From JAGPUQ01 sp050250395 (lineage in GTDB: Bacteria > Pseudomonadota > Gammaproteobacteria > Pseudomonadales > Porticoccaceae), in contig JBFWOQ010000002.1 of NCBI GenBank assembly GCA_050250395.1, positions 144,006-208,005 on the forward strand: a stretch of DNA of 64,000 nt. Reading direction: 5' to 3'. This document shows positions 33,580 through 41,766 of the stretch, piece by piece. Below the pieces are notes generated by a model that made no database searches, was not told the origin of the DNA, and saw nothing but the letters and a program-made list of their open reading frames with translations. Within the stretch, counting starts at the first letter, position 1. Every line of letters begins with the position of its first letter. Position numbers and translations under genes: made by a program.

Positions 33580-35150
33580 CCCCGCGCTCGCGCGCTCCGG
33601 GGTGTGCCGGAATCCGCGGCCAGCAGCGAGTGGCCTGTCATTTCCATCGGCGGCGGGAGGTCCATCAGCGACAGCAGGGTCGGTGCGACATCGGCCAGCG
33701 TGCCGCCCGTGGCCAGGGCGATGTTCCGGGGACCCACATAGACCAGGGGCACCGGCAGCGAGGTGTGGGAGGTCAGCGGCTGGCCGTTTTCCTCCATCAG
33801 CTCCAGGTTGCCGTGATCGGCGGTGATCAGGCATTGGCCCTGGACCGTCTCCAGCGCGGCGACAATACGTCCGATACAGAGGTCGACGGCTTCTGCAGCC
33901 CGTACGGCGGCGGCAATAATCCCGGTATGGCCGACCATGTCGCCGTTGGCAAAATTGCACACGATCAAGTCAAAACGGCGTTCGACGATGGCTTCGACGA
34001 GCCGGTCGGTAATCTCGAACGCGCTCATTTCGGGTTTGAGGTCATAGGTCGCCACCTGCGGCGACGGGATCAGGATGCGCTCCTCCCCCGGATAGCAGGC
34101 TTCGCGACCGCCGCTGAAAAAGAAGGTCACATGGGCGTATTTCTCGGTCTCCGCGATGCGGAGTTGGGTCTTCCCCAGGTTAGCCAGGTATTCGCCCAGG
34201 GTGTTGGTGAGAGACACCGGTGGAAAGGCACAGTGCACCGGCAAGCCGGCTTCGTACTCCGTGGTGGTGACAAAATCGCTCACCTTCGGCCACTGCTTGC
34301 GCGCGAATCCGGAAAAACCCGGTTCGACCAGCGCCTGGGTGAGCTGGCGCGCGCGGTCGGGCCGGAAATTCATGAAGATCACCACGTCGCCCGTGCGAAT
34401 CGGCGCAGCCGCTTCATCTGGGCCTTGTACCAGCGTGGGCTGCACGAATTCGTCGTTTTCGTCACGCGCGTAAGCGGCGTGCAGCGCGCTGATCGGATCG
34501 GCTTCCCGAAACGGCGCCGTTGCCGCAGTCAGCATGTCGTAGGCGCGCTCGGTACGATCCCAGCGGTTGTCCCGATCCATGGCGTAGTAGCGGCCGCAGA
34601 TCGACGCGATGCGGCCGCAGCCGAGCGCCGCAAACAGGGTCTGGGTGCGTTGCAGGGAGGCTTCGGCACTGCGTGGCGGCGTGTCCCGGCCATCCAGGAA
34701 GGCGTGCAGATAAACCTGTTCCGCGCCACGTTTGGCCGCCAGCGCAACGGCGGCCCGAAGGTGCTCTTCGTGGCTGTGGACGCCTCCCGGAGACAACAGC
34801 CCCAGCACATGCACCGCGCCGCCTGCCGCGATGGCGCGCTCGATCGCCGCGCCATAGACCGGGTTGGCGTCGAACTCGCCATTGGCGAGCGCGGCATTGA
34901 TGCGGGTGAAGTTCTGGTACAGAACCCGGCCGGCGCCCAGGGTCATGTGGCCGACTTCCGAGTTGCCCATCTGGCCCTCGGGTAACCCGACGTCGAGACC
35001 GGAGCCCGAAACCAGGGTATGGGGGCATCGCGACCAGAGCCCATTCCAGACCGGGATGCGCGCCGCGCGCAGCGCGTTATGATCGCTGGCTTCACTGTGT
35101 CCCCAGCCGTCGAGAATCAGCAAAACGGTGGGGCGTTTGCCATTTTCCAT
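33576..35150 (-). CDS. gpmI: 2,3-bisphosphoglycerate-independent phosphoglycerate mutase
   Basis: Glycolytic mutase with two bound Mn ions, 524 residues. Visible motifs are LLILDGWGHSEAS, GQMGNSEVGHMTLGAGR with the phosphorylatable Ser, HLHxFxDGRDTPP-like (YLHAFLDGRDTPPRSA), VIFMNFRPDRARQL, CNFANGDMVGHTG and ITADHGNLELM. A C-terminal Ser/Arg tail of about ten residues goes beyond the E. coli protein. It is the first gene of the gpmI-envC-ctpA operon and is divergent from yibN. Confidence 0.97.
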   Translation of the reverse strand: MENGKRPTVLLILDGWGHSEASDHNALRAARIPVWNGLWSRCPHTLVSGSGLDVGLPEGQMGNSEVGHMTLGAGRVLYQNFTRINAALANGEFDANPVYGAAIERAIAAGGAVHVLGLLSPGGVHSHEEHLRAAVALAAKRGAEQVYLHAFLDGRDTPPRSAEASLQRTQTLFAALGCGRIASICGRYYAMDRDNRWDRTERAYDMLTAATAPFREADPISALHAAYARDENDEFVQPTLVQGPDEAAAPIRTGDVVIFMNFRPDRARQLTQALVEPGFSGFARKQWPKVSDFVTTTEYEAGLPVHCAFPPVSLTNTLGEYLANLGKTQLRIAETEKYAHVTFFFSGGREACYPGEERILIPSPQVATYDLKPEMSAFEITDRLVEAIVERRFDLIVCNFANGDMVGHTGIIAAAVRAAEAVDLCIGRIVAALETVQGQCLITADHGNLELMEENGQPLTSHTSLPVPLVYVGPRNIALATGGTLADVAPTLLSLMDLPPPMEMTGHSLLAADSGTPRSARARG

Positions 35151-35315
35151 CTGCGGGATACTGCCCTGTGAGGGATGGTGGAAAAGGGCATCATGGTACT
35201 GGCTCGGGATGGGAAAAACTATTTGGCCAGGAGGCCGCGACGGAAACAGCGGGGTGCGAAGTGCCTGTGTATACTACGCCGCCGTTGAGTCGACGGCGGC
35301 GTAACGAGGTTGCGG

Positions 35316-35726
35316 GTGGCTAATTTTCTGGTGTTCATCAGCGAGCAGTGGCTTCTGGTCAGCCTGTTTCTGGCGCTGGTCTACCTGTTCGCGGTGACGG
35401 AACACTACAAGGCCGGGAAGCAGTTGTCGGTGCATGATGTCACGCGCCTGCTCAACGCCGGCGAGGCCCTGCTGGTCGATATTCGCGACGCCAAAGAGTA
35501 TCAGTCCGGGCATATCAATCTGGCGATCAACATCCCCTTTGCCCAGCTCAATACGCGCCTGGCCGAACTGGAGTCCGCACGCGAGCGCGTCGTGATTGTC
35601 GTCGACAAGCTCGGGCAGCAGGCAGCGGGCGCGGGACGCACCTTGCGACGCGCAGGCTTCAAGGTACAGCGTTTGCGCGGCGGCATGGCCGAGTGGCAGG
35701 GCCAGAGCCTGCCGGTGGTGTCCTGA
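35316..35726 (+). CDS. yibN: Membrane-anchored rhodanese-like protein, YibN type
   Basis: Inner-membrane protein with one N-terminal helix (about 8-27) and a cytoplasmic rhodanese fold, 136 residues. The start is GTG 35316, 6 bp after GAGG; the TTG at 35310 is less likely. The rhodanese landmarks are LLVDIRDAKEYQSGHI and INIPFAQL. The active-site loop reads VVDKLGQQAA, with no Cys, so sulfur transfer is not expected. Neighbours are grxC (TGATG overlap) and secB, the standard order. A TATACT -10-like box lies at 35270-35275 without a clear -35. Confidence 0.9.
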   Translation: MANFLVFISEQWLLVSLFLALVYLFAVTEHYKAGKQLSVHDVTRLLNAGEALLVDIRDAKEYQSGHINLAINIPFAQLNTRLAELESARERVVIVVDKLGQQAAGAGRTLRRAGFKVQRLRGGMAEWQGQSLPVVS

Positions 35727-36037
35727 TGCCCTCCGTGGTGCTCTACGGTACCCGCATCTGCCCCTACTGTGTCGGGGCGCGCCGGTTCCTGCGCCAGCGG
35801 GGCGTGGCATTCGAGGATATCGCGGTCGACGGCAACGCGGCCCTGCGCCGCGCGGTGGAAGATCGCAGCGGCCGTGATACCGTCCCGCAAATCTGGATTG
35901 ACGATTATCACGTCGGCGGGTTTACCGATCTGCTGGCGCTCGAACGCCAGGGTGTGCTCGACGAGCTGCTGGCGCAGCCATCAACCGCCGTCGCCCCAAC
36001 ACTTGTGGAGAACCCGAAGCATGACATCCGACAGTAA
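35726..36037 (+). CDS. grxC: Glutaredoxin 3
   Basis: Cytoplasmic glutathione-dependent disulfide reductase, 103 residues. The dithiol active site is CPYC (Cys12-Cys15) after VVLYGTRI. The GSH-binding elements TVPQIWIDD and GGFTDLLALE are present. The family is usually about 85 residues; here a tail of about 18 residues extends past the fold. Its last 17 bases overlap the secB start. The ATG shares one base with the yibN stop. Confidence 0.94.
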   Translation: MPSVVLYGTRICPYCVGARRFLRQRGVAFEDIAVDGNAALRRAVEDRSGRDTVPQIWIDDYHVGGFTDLLALERQGVLDELLAQPSTAVAPTLVENPKHDIRQ

Positions 36038-36503
36038 CGCCAGCACCGGAAACCCCGCCGCAAATCGCGGTCCCCAGATGGCCATTCAACGGATCTACGT
36101 CAAGGACATGTCGTTCGAAGCCCCCGCCGGTCCCGATGTGTTCACGCGGCAAGGACAGGCGCAGGCGGCACAGGAAATGGGCGTCGGCGTGCGCCGGTTG
36201 GAGCCGGATCGCTATGAGGTGATGTTGACCTTGACGGTCACCCTGAAGGATGGGGAGCAGACGCTGTATCTGGTCGAAATTCATCAGGCGGGCGTGTTCA
36301 TGATTTCCGGCATGGGGGAGGCGGAGTTGGCCCAGGTGCTGAACATTCATTGCCCGACGGCGCTCTTTCCCTATGCGCGCGAGGCGGTGGACAGCGCCGT
36401 GCTTCGTGGCGGGTTTCCGCCACTGTTGCTGCCCCCGGTCAACTTCCGTGGGCTGTACCGCCAGGCCGCTGCCCAGCGCGCCGCAGCCGGAACCGCCGGG
36501 TAG
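36021..36503 (+). CDS. secB: Preprotein translocase chaperone SecB
   Basis: Tetrameric cytoplasmic chaperone that keeps exported precursors unfolded and hands them to SecA. The 160 residues show MAIQRIYVKDMSFEAP, YLVEIHQAGVF, NIHCPTALFPYARE, GGFPPLLLPPVNF and the C-terminal LYRQ. An N-terminal extension of about 19 polar residues precedes the conserved start. The yibN-grxC-secB cluster is typical of gammaproteobacteria. A hairpin follows at 36517-36547. Confidence 0.96.
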   Translation: MTSDSNASTGNPAANRGPQMAIQRIYVKDMSFEAPAGPDVFTRQGQAQAAQEMGVGVRRLEPDRYEVMLTLTVTLKDGEQTLYLVEIHQAGVFMISGMGEAELAQVLNIHCPTALFPYAREAVDSAVLRGGFPPLLLPPVNFRGLYRQAAAQRAAAGTAG

Positions 36504-36516
36504 CAATCCTCCGGGG

Positions 36517-36547
36517 CCTGACGGAGGACCTCTGCGGTCCGGTCAGG
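36517..36547. terminator. Hairpin between convergent secB and ntrC
   Basis: CCTGAC...GGACC / GGTCCGGTCAGG forms an imperfect stem with a small bulge and a 5-nt loop. It overlaps the ntrC stop codon and stands 14 bp after secB, so it could stop transcription from both sides. No T tract is present. Confidence 0.45.
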
Positions 36548-37961
36548 CCTCGCTGTCACGATCATCCGCAATCCCCAGTTCCTGTATTTTCCGGGTCAGC
36601 GTGTTGCGCCCCCAGCCCAGCAGTTCGGCGGCATCGCGCTTGCGGCCGGCGGTGTACTCGAGCGCGGTCTCGATCGCGGCGCGCTCGAACGCGGGCGTCG
36701 CCGTGGCCAGGATGTCGTGTGCCCCGCTGGCAAGCTGGCTAGCGATCCAGCGCCGCAATGACTGCTCCCAGTCGCCTGCGGGACGGGGGCTCGGCGTGTC
36801 GATGGCAAGCAGTTCGGGCGGGAGGTCGGATTTAAGCACCTCGCGTCCCGCCGCCATCACCGTCAGCCAGCGGCAGGTGTTCTCCAGTTGCCGCACGTTA
36901 CCCGGCCAGGGCAGGCTGCACAGGTACGCAGAGGCTTCCGGGGACAGTATTTTGGGCTCGACATTGAGCTCCTCGGCAGACGTCTTGAAGAAGTGCTGCA
37001 TGAGTTGCGGAAGGTCTTCGCGACGATCCGACAGCCGCGGCAGATGGATGCGAATCACGTTCAGACGATGGAACAAGTCCTCGCGAAACCGGTGTTCGCC
37101 CACCAGGATTTCGAGGTTCTGGTGGGTGGCGGCGATGATCCGGACATCGACCTTGATGGGGGTGTGGCCGCCGACGCGATAGAACTCGCGGTCCGCCAGC
37201 ACGCGCAGCAGGCGGGTTTGCGCTTCCGCCGGCATGTCGCCGATTTCATCCAGGAACAAAGTGCCGCCATCGGCTTGCTCGAAGCGCCCCACGCGGCGTT
37301 GGGCCGCTCCCGTGAAGGCCCCCTTCTCGTGGCCGAATAGCTCCGACTCAATCAAATCGTGGGGAATCGCTGCCATGTTCAGTGCGATGAACGGCTGTTC
37401 CCGGCGCGGGCTGTGGCGATGGAGTGCCCGCGCGACCAGCTCCTTGCCGGTGCCGGATTCACCGTTGATCAACACCGTGATGTTCGAATGAGAGAGGCGG
37501 CCGATGGCGCGGAAGACTTCCTGCATCGCCGGCGCTTCGCCGATGATTTCCTTGGAGACCTCGGCTTCCATCGGTTTCGCGGCCGTGCTTTTCTCCCGCG
37601 CATATTCGATCGCGCGACGGGTTACCGAGACCAACTCGTCGATATTGAACGGCTTGGGCAGGTATTCGAAGGCGCCGCCCTGATATGCCGCCACCGCGCT
37701 GTCGAGATCGGAGTGCGCCGTGGTGATGATCACCGGCATGGCGGGATTTTCCCGGCGCAACCGATCGAGCAGTTCGAGGCCACTCATGCCCGGCATGCGG
37801 ATGTCGCTGATCAGGGTATCGGGCAGGCCGCGCTCCAGACGTTTGAGAACGCTTGGGGCATCCTCGAAGCACTCCACCGCCATGTCCGCCTTTTCGAGCG
37901 CGCGCTCCATTACCCAGCGGATGGACTTGTCGTCGTCAACGATCCAGATTGTCGGTTTCAT
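36543..37961 (-). CDS. ntrC: Nitrogen regulation response regulator NtrC (sigma-54 activator)
   Basis: Activates sigma-54 promoters under nitrogen limitation after phosphorylation by NtrB. The start is ATG 37961, 472 residues. The receiver domain (1-120) holds IWIVDDDKSIRW and phosphoacceptor Asp53 in ISDIRMPGMSG. The AAA+ domain has GESGTGKELVARALH, the sigma-54 contact loop EKGAFTGAAQ and GTLFLDEIGDMP. The C-terminal Fis-type HTH is KRDAAELLGWGRNTLTRKI. It overlaps ntrB by 26 bp. Confidence 0.97.
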   Translation of the reverse strand: MKPTIWIVDDDKSIRWVMERALEKADMAVECFEDAPSVLKRLERGLPDTLISDIRMPGMSGLELLDRLRRENPAMPVIITTAHSDLDSAVAAYQGGAFEYLPKPFNIDELVSVTRRAIEYAREKSTAAKPMEAEVSKEIIGEAPAMQEVFRAIGRLSHSNITVLINGESGTGKELVARALHRHSPRREQPFIALNMAAIPHDLIESELFGHEKGAFTGAAQRRVGRFEQADGGTLFLDEIGDMPAEAQTRLLRVLADREFYRVGGHTPIKVDVRIIAATHQNLEILVGEHRFREDLFHRLNVIRIHLPRLSDRREDLPQLMQHFFKTSAEELNVEPKILSPEASAYLCSLPWPGNVRQLENTCRWLTVMAAGREVLKSDLPPELLAIDTPSPRPAGDWEQSLRRWIASQLASGAHDILATATPAFERAAIETALEYTAGRKRDAAELLGWGRNTLTRKIQELGIADDRDSEA

Positions 37962-39066
37962 GCAGCGCTCCGCGCGTTGATTGGATGGGCAGATAAATCG
38001 AGAACCGGGTATGACCCGGTGCGCTGTCGCATTCAATGAGGCCTCGATGGAGTTGAATGGCGGACTGTGCAATGGGCAGCCCCAGGCCGGTGCCGTTGGG
38101 GCGCCCGCTGACCATCGGATAGAAGATGCGGTCGCTGATCTCCTCGGGCACACCCGTACCGTTGTCGATGACATCGAGCCGACAGACGATGCGGTGCCGG
38201 TGCCCCCCGATGGTGAAATGATTGACCACACGGGTGCGCAGAATCACGCAGGCGCTGCCGTCGGCGATGCGTCCCGCGGCCTCCACGGCCTGCATGGCAT
38301 TGCGAACCAGATTCAATGTTGCCTGTATCAGCTTGCCGCGATCGGCGTTGATGTCCGGGATACTGGGATCGTACTCGCGCTGGATGCGCAATTGCCCGCC
38401 GGTCTCGGCCTCGACCAGGGCGGCTACCCGCTCGGTGATTTCGTGGATGTTGATCGGGGCCAGCTGAGCCGGTTGCGAGGGACCGAGCAGGCGATCCACC
38501 AACTGCCGCAGCCGTTCGGTTTCGGCGATGATGATATCGGTGTATTCCCGCAGGTCGTCGCGGGCCAGCTCCTGGGCCAGCAACTGGGAGGCGCCCAGGA
38601 TGCCGCCCAGCGGGTTCTTGATCTCGTGCGCCAAGCCGCGGATCAGGTTGCGCGAGGTGTCGTTCGCGGACAGCAGAGCGCGTTCCCGGCCGATCCGCAG
38701 GCTGCGATCCATGGGCTGTATTTCAACCAGTAGCAGTGCTTCCGCTGTGCGCTGAATGGGCGACACCGTGTAATCCACCGTGATTTCGCGCCCATCGACC
38801 AGCATCAGTTTGACCGTGCGCTCGGTATAGGGCTGCTGCTCGTCCAGTGCTTGTTGCAGCAACGCGCGTCGAGGCGCGGGCTCGGCAAAACAGCTGACGA
38901 ACTGCGCGCCGCGCAACCGGCTCGCGCTCGCTTCAAGCAGGGTTTCGGCCGCTGTGTTCAGATACTGGACAAGCAGGTTCGCGTCCAGCACCAGGACGGC
39001 GGTTTTCAGGTTGTCCAGCAACAGAGGTTCGGGTGTCGGCAGGAGAATGCTCTGGCTTATCGGCAT
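37936..39066 (-). CDS. ntrB: Nitrogen regulation sensor histidine kinase/phosphatase NtrB
   Basis: Cytoplasmic kinase that controls NtrC phosphorylation in response to PII proteins. The 376 residues contain a PAS domain (about 15-125), the H box GLAHEIKNPLGGI (His147), the N box LVRNAMQAVE and the G boxes DVIDNGTGVPEE and GTGLGLPIAQ. There are no membrane segments. It overlaps ntrC by 26 bp, so the pair is coupled. A sigma-54 promoter-like box and a palindrome of NtrC type lie just upstream, suggesting autoregulation. Confidence 0.96.
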   Translation of the reverse strand: MPISQSILLPTPEPLLLDNLKTAVLVLDANLLVQYLNTAAETLLEASASRLRGAQFVSCFAEPAPRRALLQQALDEQQPYTERTVKLMLVDGREITVDYTVSPIQRTAEALLLVEIQPMDRSLRIGRERALLSANDTSRNLIRGLAHEIKNPLGGILGASQLLAQELARDDLREYTDIIIAETERLRQLVDRLLGPSQPAQLAPINIHEITERVAALVEAETGGQLRIQREYDPSIPDINADRGKLIQATLNLVRNAMQAVEAAGRIADGSACVILRTRVVNHFTIGGHRHRIVCRLDVIDNGTGVPEEISDRIFYPMVSGRPNGTGLGLPIAQSAIQLHRGLIECDSAPGHTRFSIYLPIQSTRGALHETDNLDR

Positions 39067-39093
39067 TTGGCCACCTCGGGTAGCCTACGAAAC

Positions 39094-39109
39094 AGCAAGT
39101 ATTGGGCCA
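39094..39109 (-). promoter_or_regulatory. Sigma-54 promoter of ntrBC
   Basis: On the minus strand: TGGCCC, 5 bp (AATAC), TTGCT. It matches TGGCAC-N5-TTGCW with one mismatch and exact spacing. It is 28 bp from the ntrB ATG, which leaves a leader of about 16 nt. Confidence 0.65.
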
Positions 39110-39175
39110 ATATCATGGCAATTCGTTCAGGCCGCACCGACGTGTGCCCGATCACAGGTGCCCTGCTCGAAGCAA

Positions 39176-39194
39176 CCGCACCAGGCCGGTGCGG
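39176..39194. promoter_or_regulatory. NtrC-type binding palindrome upstream of ntrB
   Basis: CCGCACC, AGGCC, GGTGCGG: a perfect 7-bp inverted repeat around 5 bp. It contains the NtrC core GCACC-N5-GGTGC exactly. It lies about 67 bp upstream of the -24 element, an enhancer distance, between the DUF4124 gene and ntrB. Confidence 0.65.
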
Positions 39195-39205
39195 TACGTG
39201 GCGGG

Positions 39206-39820
39206 TCAGCGCTTGATGGAGGAGGGGCTCTTCACGGAGCGGCGTTTGACATGGATTACTACGCTGTTGCTCTGCGCCATCCGGACGCCGTTGGCGTCGA
39301 CGACGGTTGCATGAATCGATCTGCTGCCCCGATAAAGGTCGCTCAGGGTGATGGCGGTGGTGGCCGCCGCCGGCCCCTGGGGCTCATTGTCGAGGTAAAA
39401 CTGGATCCTGTGGCCGGGTTGCAATACGGGCTCCAGCTGGAGCTGCACCATGACGTTGAGCTGTCCCGGCGGTATCGTGCTGTCGTTGACAGGGCTGGTG
39501 ATCTCGATCCGGGTATAGGTTACCGCCGACTCTGCCGCGGGCGCGTCTGCCTTGCGCACATCTGTCTTGCGCACATCCATGGCGGGCTGCGTGTTTACCC
39601 CCTTGAGGATGACCGCTTCGGCGGCGCCATCCTTGGGTGGCGTGTCGGTGTAGGACACCTTCCCTTGTGCGTCGATGACACGATAGACGGTCTGATCGGC
39701 GCCGATGGCGAGCGTAGTGCAACTCAGGATCGCACAACAGACCATGGCGATCCGGCGCAGGGCGTGGATGGTATGGGGGCGGCGTCCGACCCTGGTGGCT
39801 GCTGGCGCGAGAGGAGCCAT
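39206..39820 (-). CDS. DUF4124-domain exported protein
   Basis: Periplasmic protein of 204 residues, function unknown. The ATG at 39820 has AGGGAG 9 bp upstream. The signal peptide has a long basic start and a hydrophobic core (IAMVCCAILSCTTLAIGA). The DUF4124 domain follows, with TVYRVIDAQGKVSYTDTPP. The C-terminal half has an Ig-like pattern (ITSPVNDSTIPPG; IQFYLDNEPQGP). A short internal repeat, VRKTDVRKAD, is encoded by a near-duplicated codon set. DUF4124 proteins next to glnA/ntrB are frequent in gammaproteobacteria. Confidence 0.85.
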   Translation of the reverse strand: MAPLAPAATRVGRRPHTIHALRRIAMVCCAILSCTTLAIGADQTVYRVIDAQGKVSYTDTPPKDGAAEAVILKGVNTQPAMDVRKTDVRKADAPAAESAVTYTRIEITSPVNDSTIPPGQLNVMVQLQLEPVLQPGHRIQFYLDNEPQGPAAATTAITLSDLYRGSRSIHATVVDANGVRMAQSNSVVIHVKRRSVKSPSSIKR

Positions 39821-39872
39821 GGTCCCGTACTCCCTGCTTGGACAGGATGAGGTCGAGCCCGATTATAGTCCG

Positions 39873-39905
39873 AAAAAAAAGCCCGGCAGGGTAGCCGGGC
39901 TTTTT
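39873..39905 (-). terminator. Intrinsic terminator of glnA
   Basis: Stem GCCCGGC/GCCGGGC with a 6-nt loop, extended by A-U pairs. On the minus strand it is followed by a run of eight T. It stands 41 bp past the glnA stop codon. A shorter T run on the other side makes it partly bidirectional. Confidence 0.9.
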
Positions 39906-39945
39906 CAGGCGTTGCAGGGCGCCATGGCGGCAGTGGCCTGGCGCC

Positions 39946-41349
39946 TCAGACGCTGTAATACATGTCGAACTCCACCGGGTGGGTGGTCATGCGCAGGCGG
40001 TCCACCTCGATCTGCTTGAGCTCGATGTAGGCGTCGATCATGTCGTCGTCCATGACGCCGCCGACGGTCAGGAACGCCCGATCGGCGTCGAGCGCAGCGA
40101 GCGCCTGCTCCAGTGAGCCACACACGGTGGGAATCGCCTTGGCTTCCTCGGGGGGCAGGTCGTACAAATCCTTGTCGGCGGCGTCACCGGGATGGATCTT
40201 GTTCTTGATCCCGTCGAGGCCGGCCATCAGCAGTGCGGTGAAGGCCAGGTAAGGGTTGGCCGCCGGGTCCGGGAAGCGTACTTCGATGCGACGCGCCTTG
40301 GGATTGGCGACAAACGGAATCCGGATCGAGGCAGAGCGGTTGCGCGCCGAGTAGGCGAGCATCACCGGCGCTTCGTAGCCGGGCACCAGACGCTTGTAGG
40401 AGTTTGTGGCCGGATTGCTGAACGCATTGATGGCGCGCGCGTGCTTGATGACTCCGCCGATGTAGAACAGGGCCGTTTCCGACAGGCCTGCATACACGTC
40501 GCCGGTAAAGATGTTCTTGCCGTTCTTCGACAGCGACTGGTGGCAGTGCATCCCGGAGCCGTTGTCGCCGACCAGCGGCTTGGGCATGAAGGTCGCGGTC
40601 TTGCCGTAGGCGTGCGCCACGTTGTGGACGCAGTACTTCAGGATCTGGACTTCGTCGGCCTTCTTGGTCAGGGTATTCGGCCCCACGCCGATCTCGCACT
40701 GGCCGGCGGTGGCGACTTCATGGTGATGCACTTCCACCACCAGGCCCATGCCGGTCATGGCATCGCACATGGCGGCGCGCAGGTCGTGCAGGGTATCCAC
40801 CGGCGGTACCGGGAAATAGCCGCCCTTGACGCCGGGGCGATGGCCGCGGTTGCCGGTCGGGAATTCGTGTTCAGACGCCCAGGCGGCCTCTTCCGAGGCG
40901 ATTTTGTAAAAGGCGCCGCTCATGCTGGCGCCCCATTTCACTTCGTCGAAAACGAAAAATTCGGGTTCGGGTCCGAACAAAACCGAGTCCGCGATGCCGG
41001 TGGAGCGCATGTATTCCTGCGCGCGATCGGCGATGGAGCGCGGGTCGCGGTTGTAGCCCTGCATGGTGGTGGGTTCCACGATGTTGCAGCGGATGATGAC
41101 AGTGGCATCGTCGGTGAATGGATCCAGGATCGCCGAGTTGTCATCGGGCATCAGCACCATGTCGGACTCGTTGATGCCTTTCCACCCGGAGATGGACGAG
41201 CCATCGAACATTTTACCGTCTTCGAAGAAGCTGTCGTTGACCTCGGTGGAGGGGAGGGAAACGTGGTGCTCCTTGCCCTTGGTATCGGTGAAACGCAGAT
41301 CAATCCAGCGCGCTTCGCTTTCTTTGATCAACTCCAACGTCTTTGACAT
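39946..41349 (-). CDS. glnA: Glutamine synthetase, type I
   Basis: Assimilates ammonium into glutamine; a cytoplasmic dodecamer. The start is ATG 41349, with GGAGGAG directly upstream, giving 467 residues. In-frame codons reaching further upstream are leader. Signatures are FDGSSISGWKGINESDM, FGPEPEFFVFDEV, VEVHHHEVATAGQCEIG, KPLVGDNGSGMHCHQSL and NRSASIRIP. The adenylylation Tyr is in KDLYDLPPEE, so it is the covalently regulated class. Regulation is by a sigma-54 promoter and an NtrC-type site upstream, and an intrinsic terminator closes the gene. Confidence 0.98.
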   Translation of the reverse strand: MSKTLELIKESEARWIDLRFTDTKGKEHHVSLPSTEVNDSFFEDGKMFDGSSISGWKGINESDMVLMPDDNSAILDPFTDDATVIIRCNIVEPTTMQGYNRDPRSIADRAQEYMRSTGIADSVLFGPEPEFFVFDEVKWGASMSGAFYKIASEEAAWASEHEFPTGNRGHRPGVKGGYFPVPPVDTLHDLRAAMCDAMTGMGLVVEVHHHEVATAGQCEIGVGPNTLTKKADEVQILKYCVHNVAHAYGKTATFMPKPLVGDNGSGMHCHQSLSKNGKNIFTGDVYAGLSETALFYIGGVIKHARAINAFSNPATNSYKRLVPGYEAPVMLAYSARNRSASIRIPFVANPKARRIEVRFPDPAANPYLAFTALLMAGLDGIKNKIHPGDAADKDLYDLPPEEAKAIPTVCGSLEQALAALDADRAFLTVGGVMDDDMIDAYIELKQIEVDRLRMTTHPVEFDMYYSV

Positions 41350-41372
41350 TCTGCTCCTCCAAAGGGATTTTT

Positions 41373-41408
41373 CTGTAGTGATGGCTGTAGTGATGGTTGT
41401 AGTGATGG
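41373..41408. repeat. Three tandem 12-bp repeats in the glnA leader
   Basis: CTGTAGTGATGG, CTGTAGTGATGG, TTGTAGTGATGG without spacers. They lie 24-59 bp upstream of the glnA ATG, inside the transcript expected from the sigma-54 promoter. In RNA the unit reads CCAUCACUACAR. Confidence 0.85.
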
Positions 41409-41473
41409 CAAGAGGCCGCGCCGGCAGTCCGTGCCGAAGCGACAAAGGCAGGCACAATTCAGCAAAACGACCC

Positions 41474-41489
41474 AGCAAAACCTGTGCCA
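41474..41489 (-). promoter_or_regulatory. Sigma-54 promoter of glnA
   Basis: On the minus strand: TGGCAC, AGGTT, TTGCT, a full match to the -24/-12 consensus TGGCAC-N5-TTGCW. The predicted start near 41463 gives a leader of about 114 nt before the glnA ATG. Confidence 0.88.
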
Positions 41490-41620
41490 TTGGACACCGA
41501 TGCTGGGTGCTCCCGGCAAGTGCTCCAGCGGCATCGGGACGGCTGCTGCGGCGGTCGTTGCAGGCGCCAACTATAGCAGTGAAGATGTCCGCGAGGAATC
41601 TGCCCGGGGTGGCGCTCGGC

Positions 41621-41635
41621 GCACTGCCTCGGTGC
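41621..41635. promoter_or_regulatory. NtrC-type binding site upstream of glnA
   Basis: GCACT, GCCTC, GGTGC matches the enteric glnA NtrC sites (GCACY-N5-GGTGC). It lies about 132 bp upstream of the -24 element, a normal enhancer position. The divergent thiI gene begins 132 bp on the other side. Confidence 0.65.
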
Positions 41636-41766
41636 TCTACGCGGCTTTGCGCTCCGCAATGGTGCGAATGACGGTGCGCCGGACGTGCCGGTGGTCAATT
41701 CTCCTGGGAACCCGCGGCGCAACCCCTATACTGACCGCCTTCTCTGCTGCCGCTGTCCGTTTCGCG

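Noticed and set aside
33288..34985. A 565-codon plus-strand frame opposite envC and gpmI
   Set aside because: Antisense shadow of two firmly identified genes, Arg-rich and without family motifs.
38000..38231. A longer NtrC reading frame beginning at 38231
   Set aside because: It runs inside ntrB in another frame; the conserved receiver domain begins at ATG 37961.
39134..39148. GCACC with a GTGC half-site as a further NtrC site before ntrB
   Set aside because: The second half does not align with GGTGC at 5-bp spacing; at best a half-site.
41494..41510. ACACC...GGTGC near the glnA promoter as a second NtrC site
   Set aside because: The spacer is 7 bp instead of 5, and it lies next to the sigma-54 box rather than at enhancer distance.
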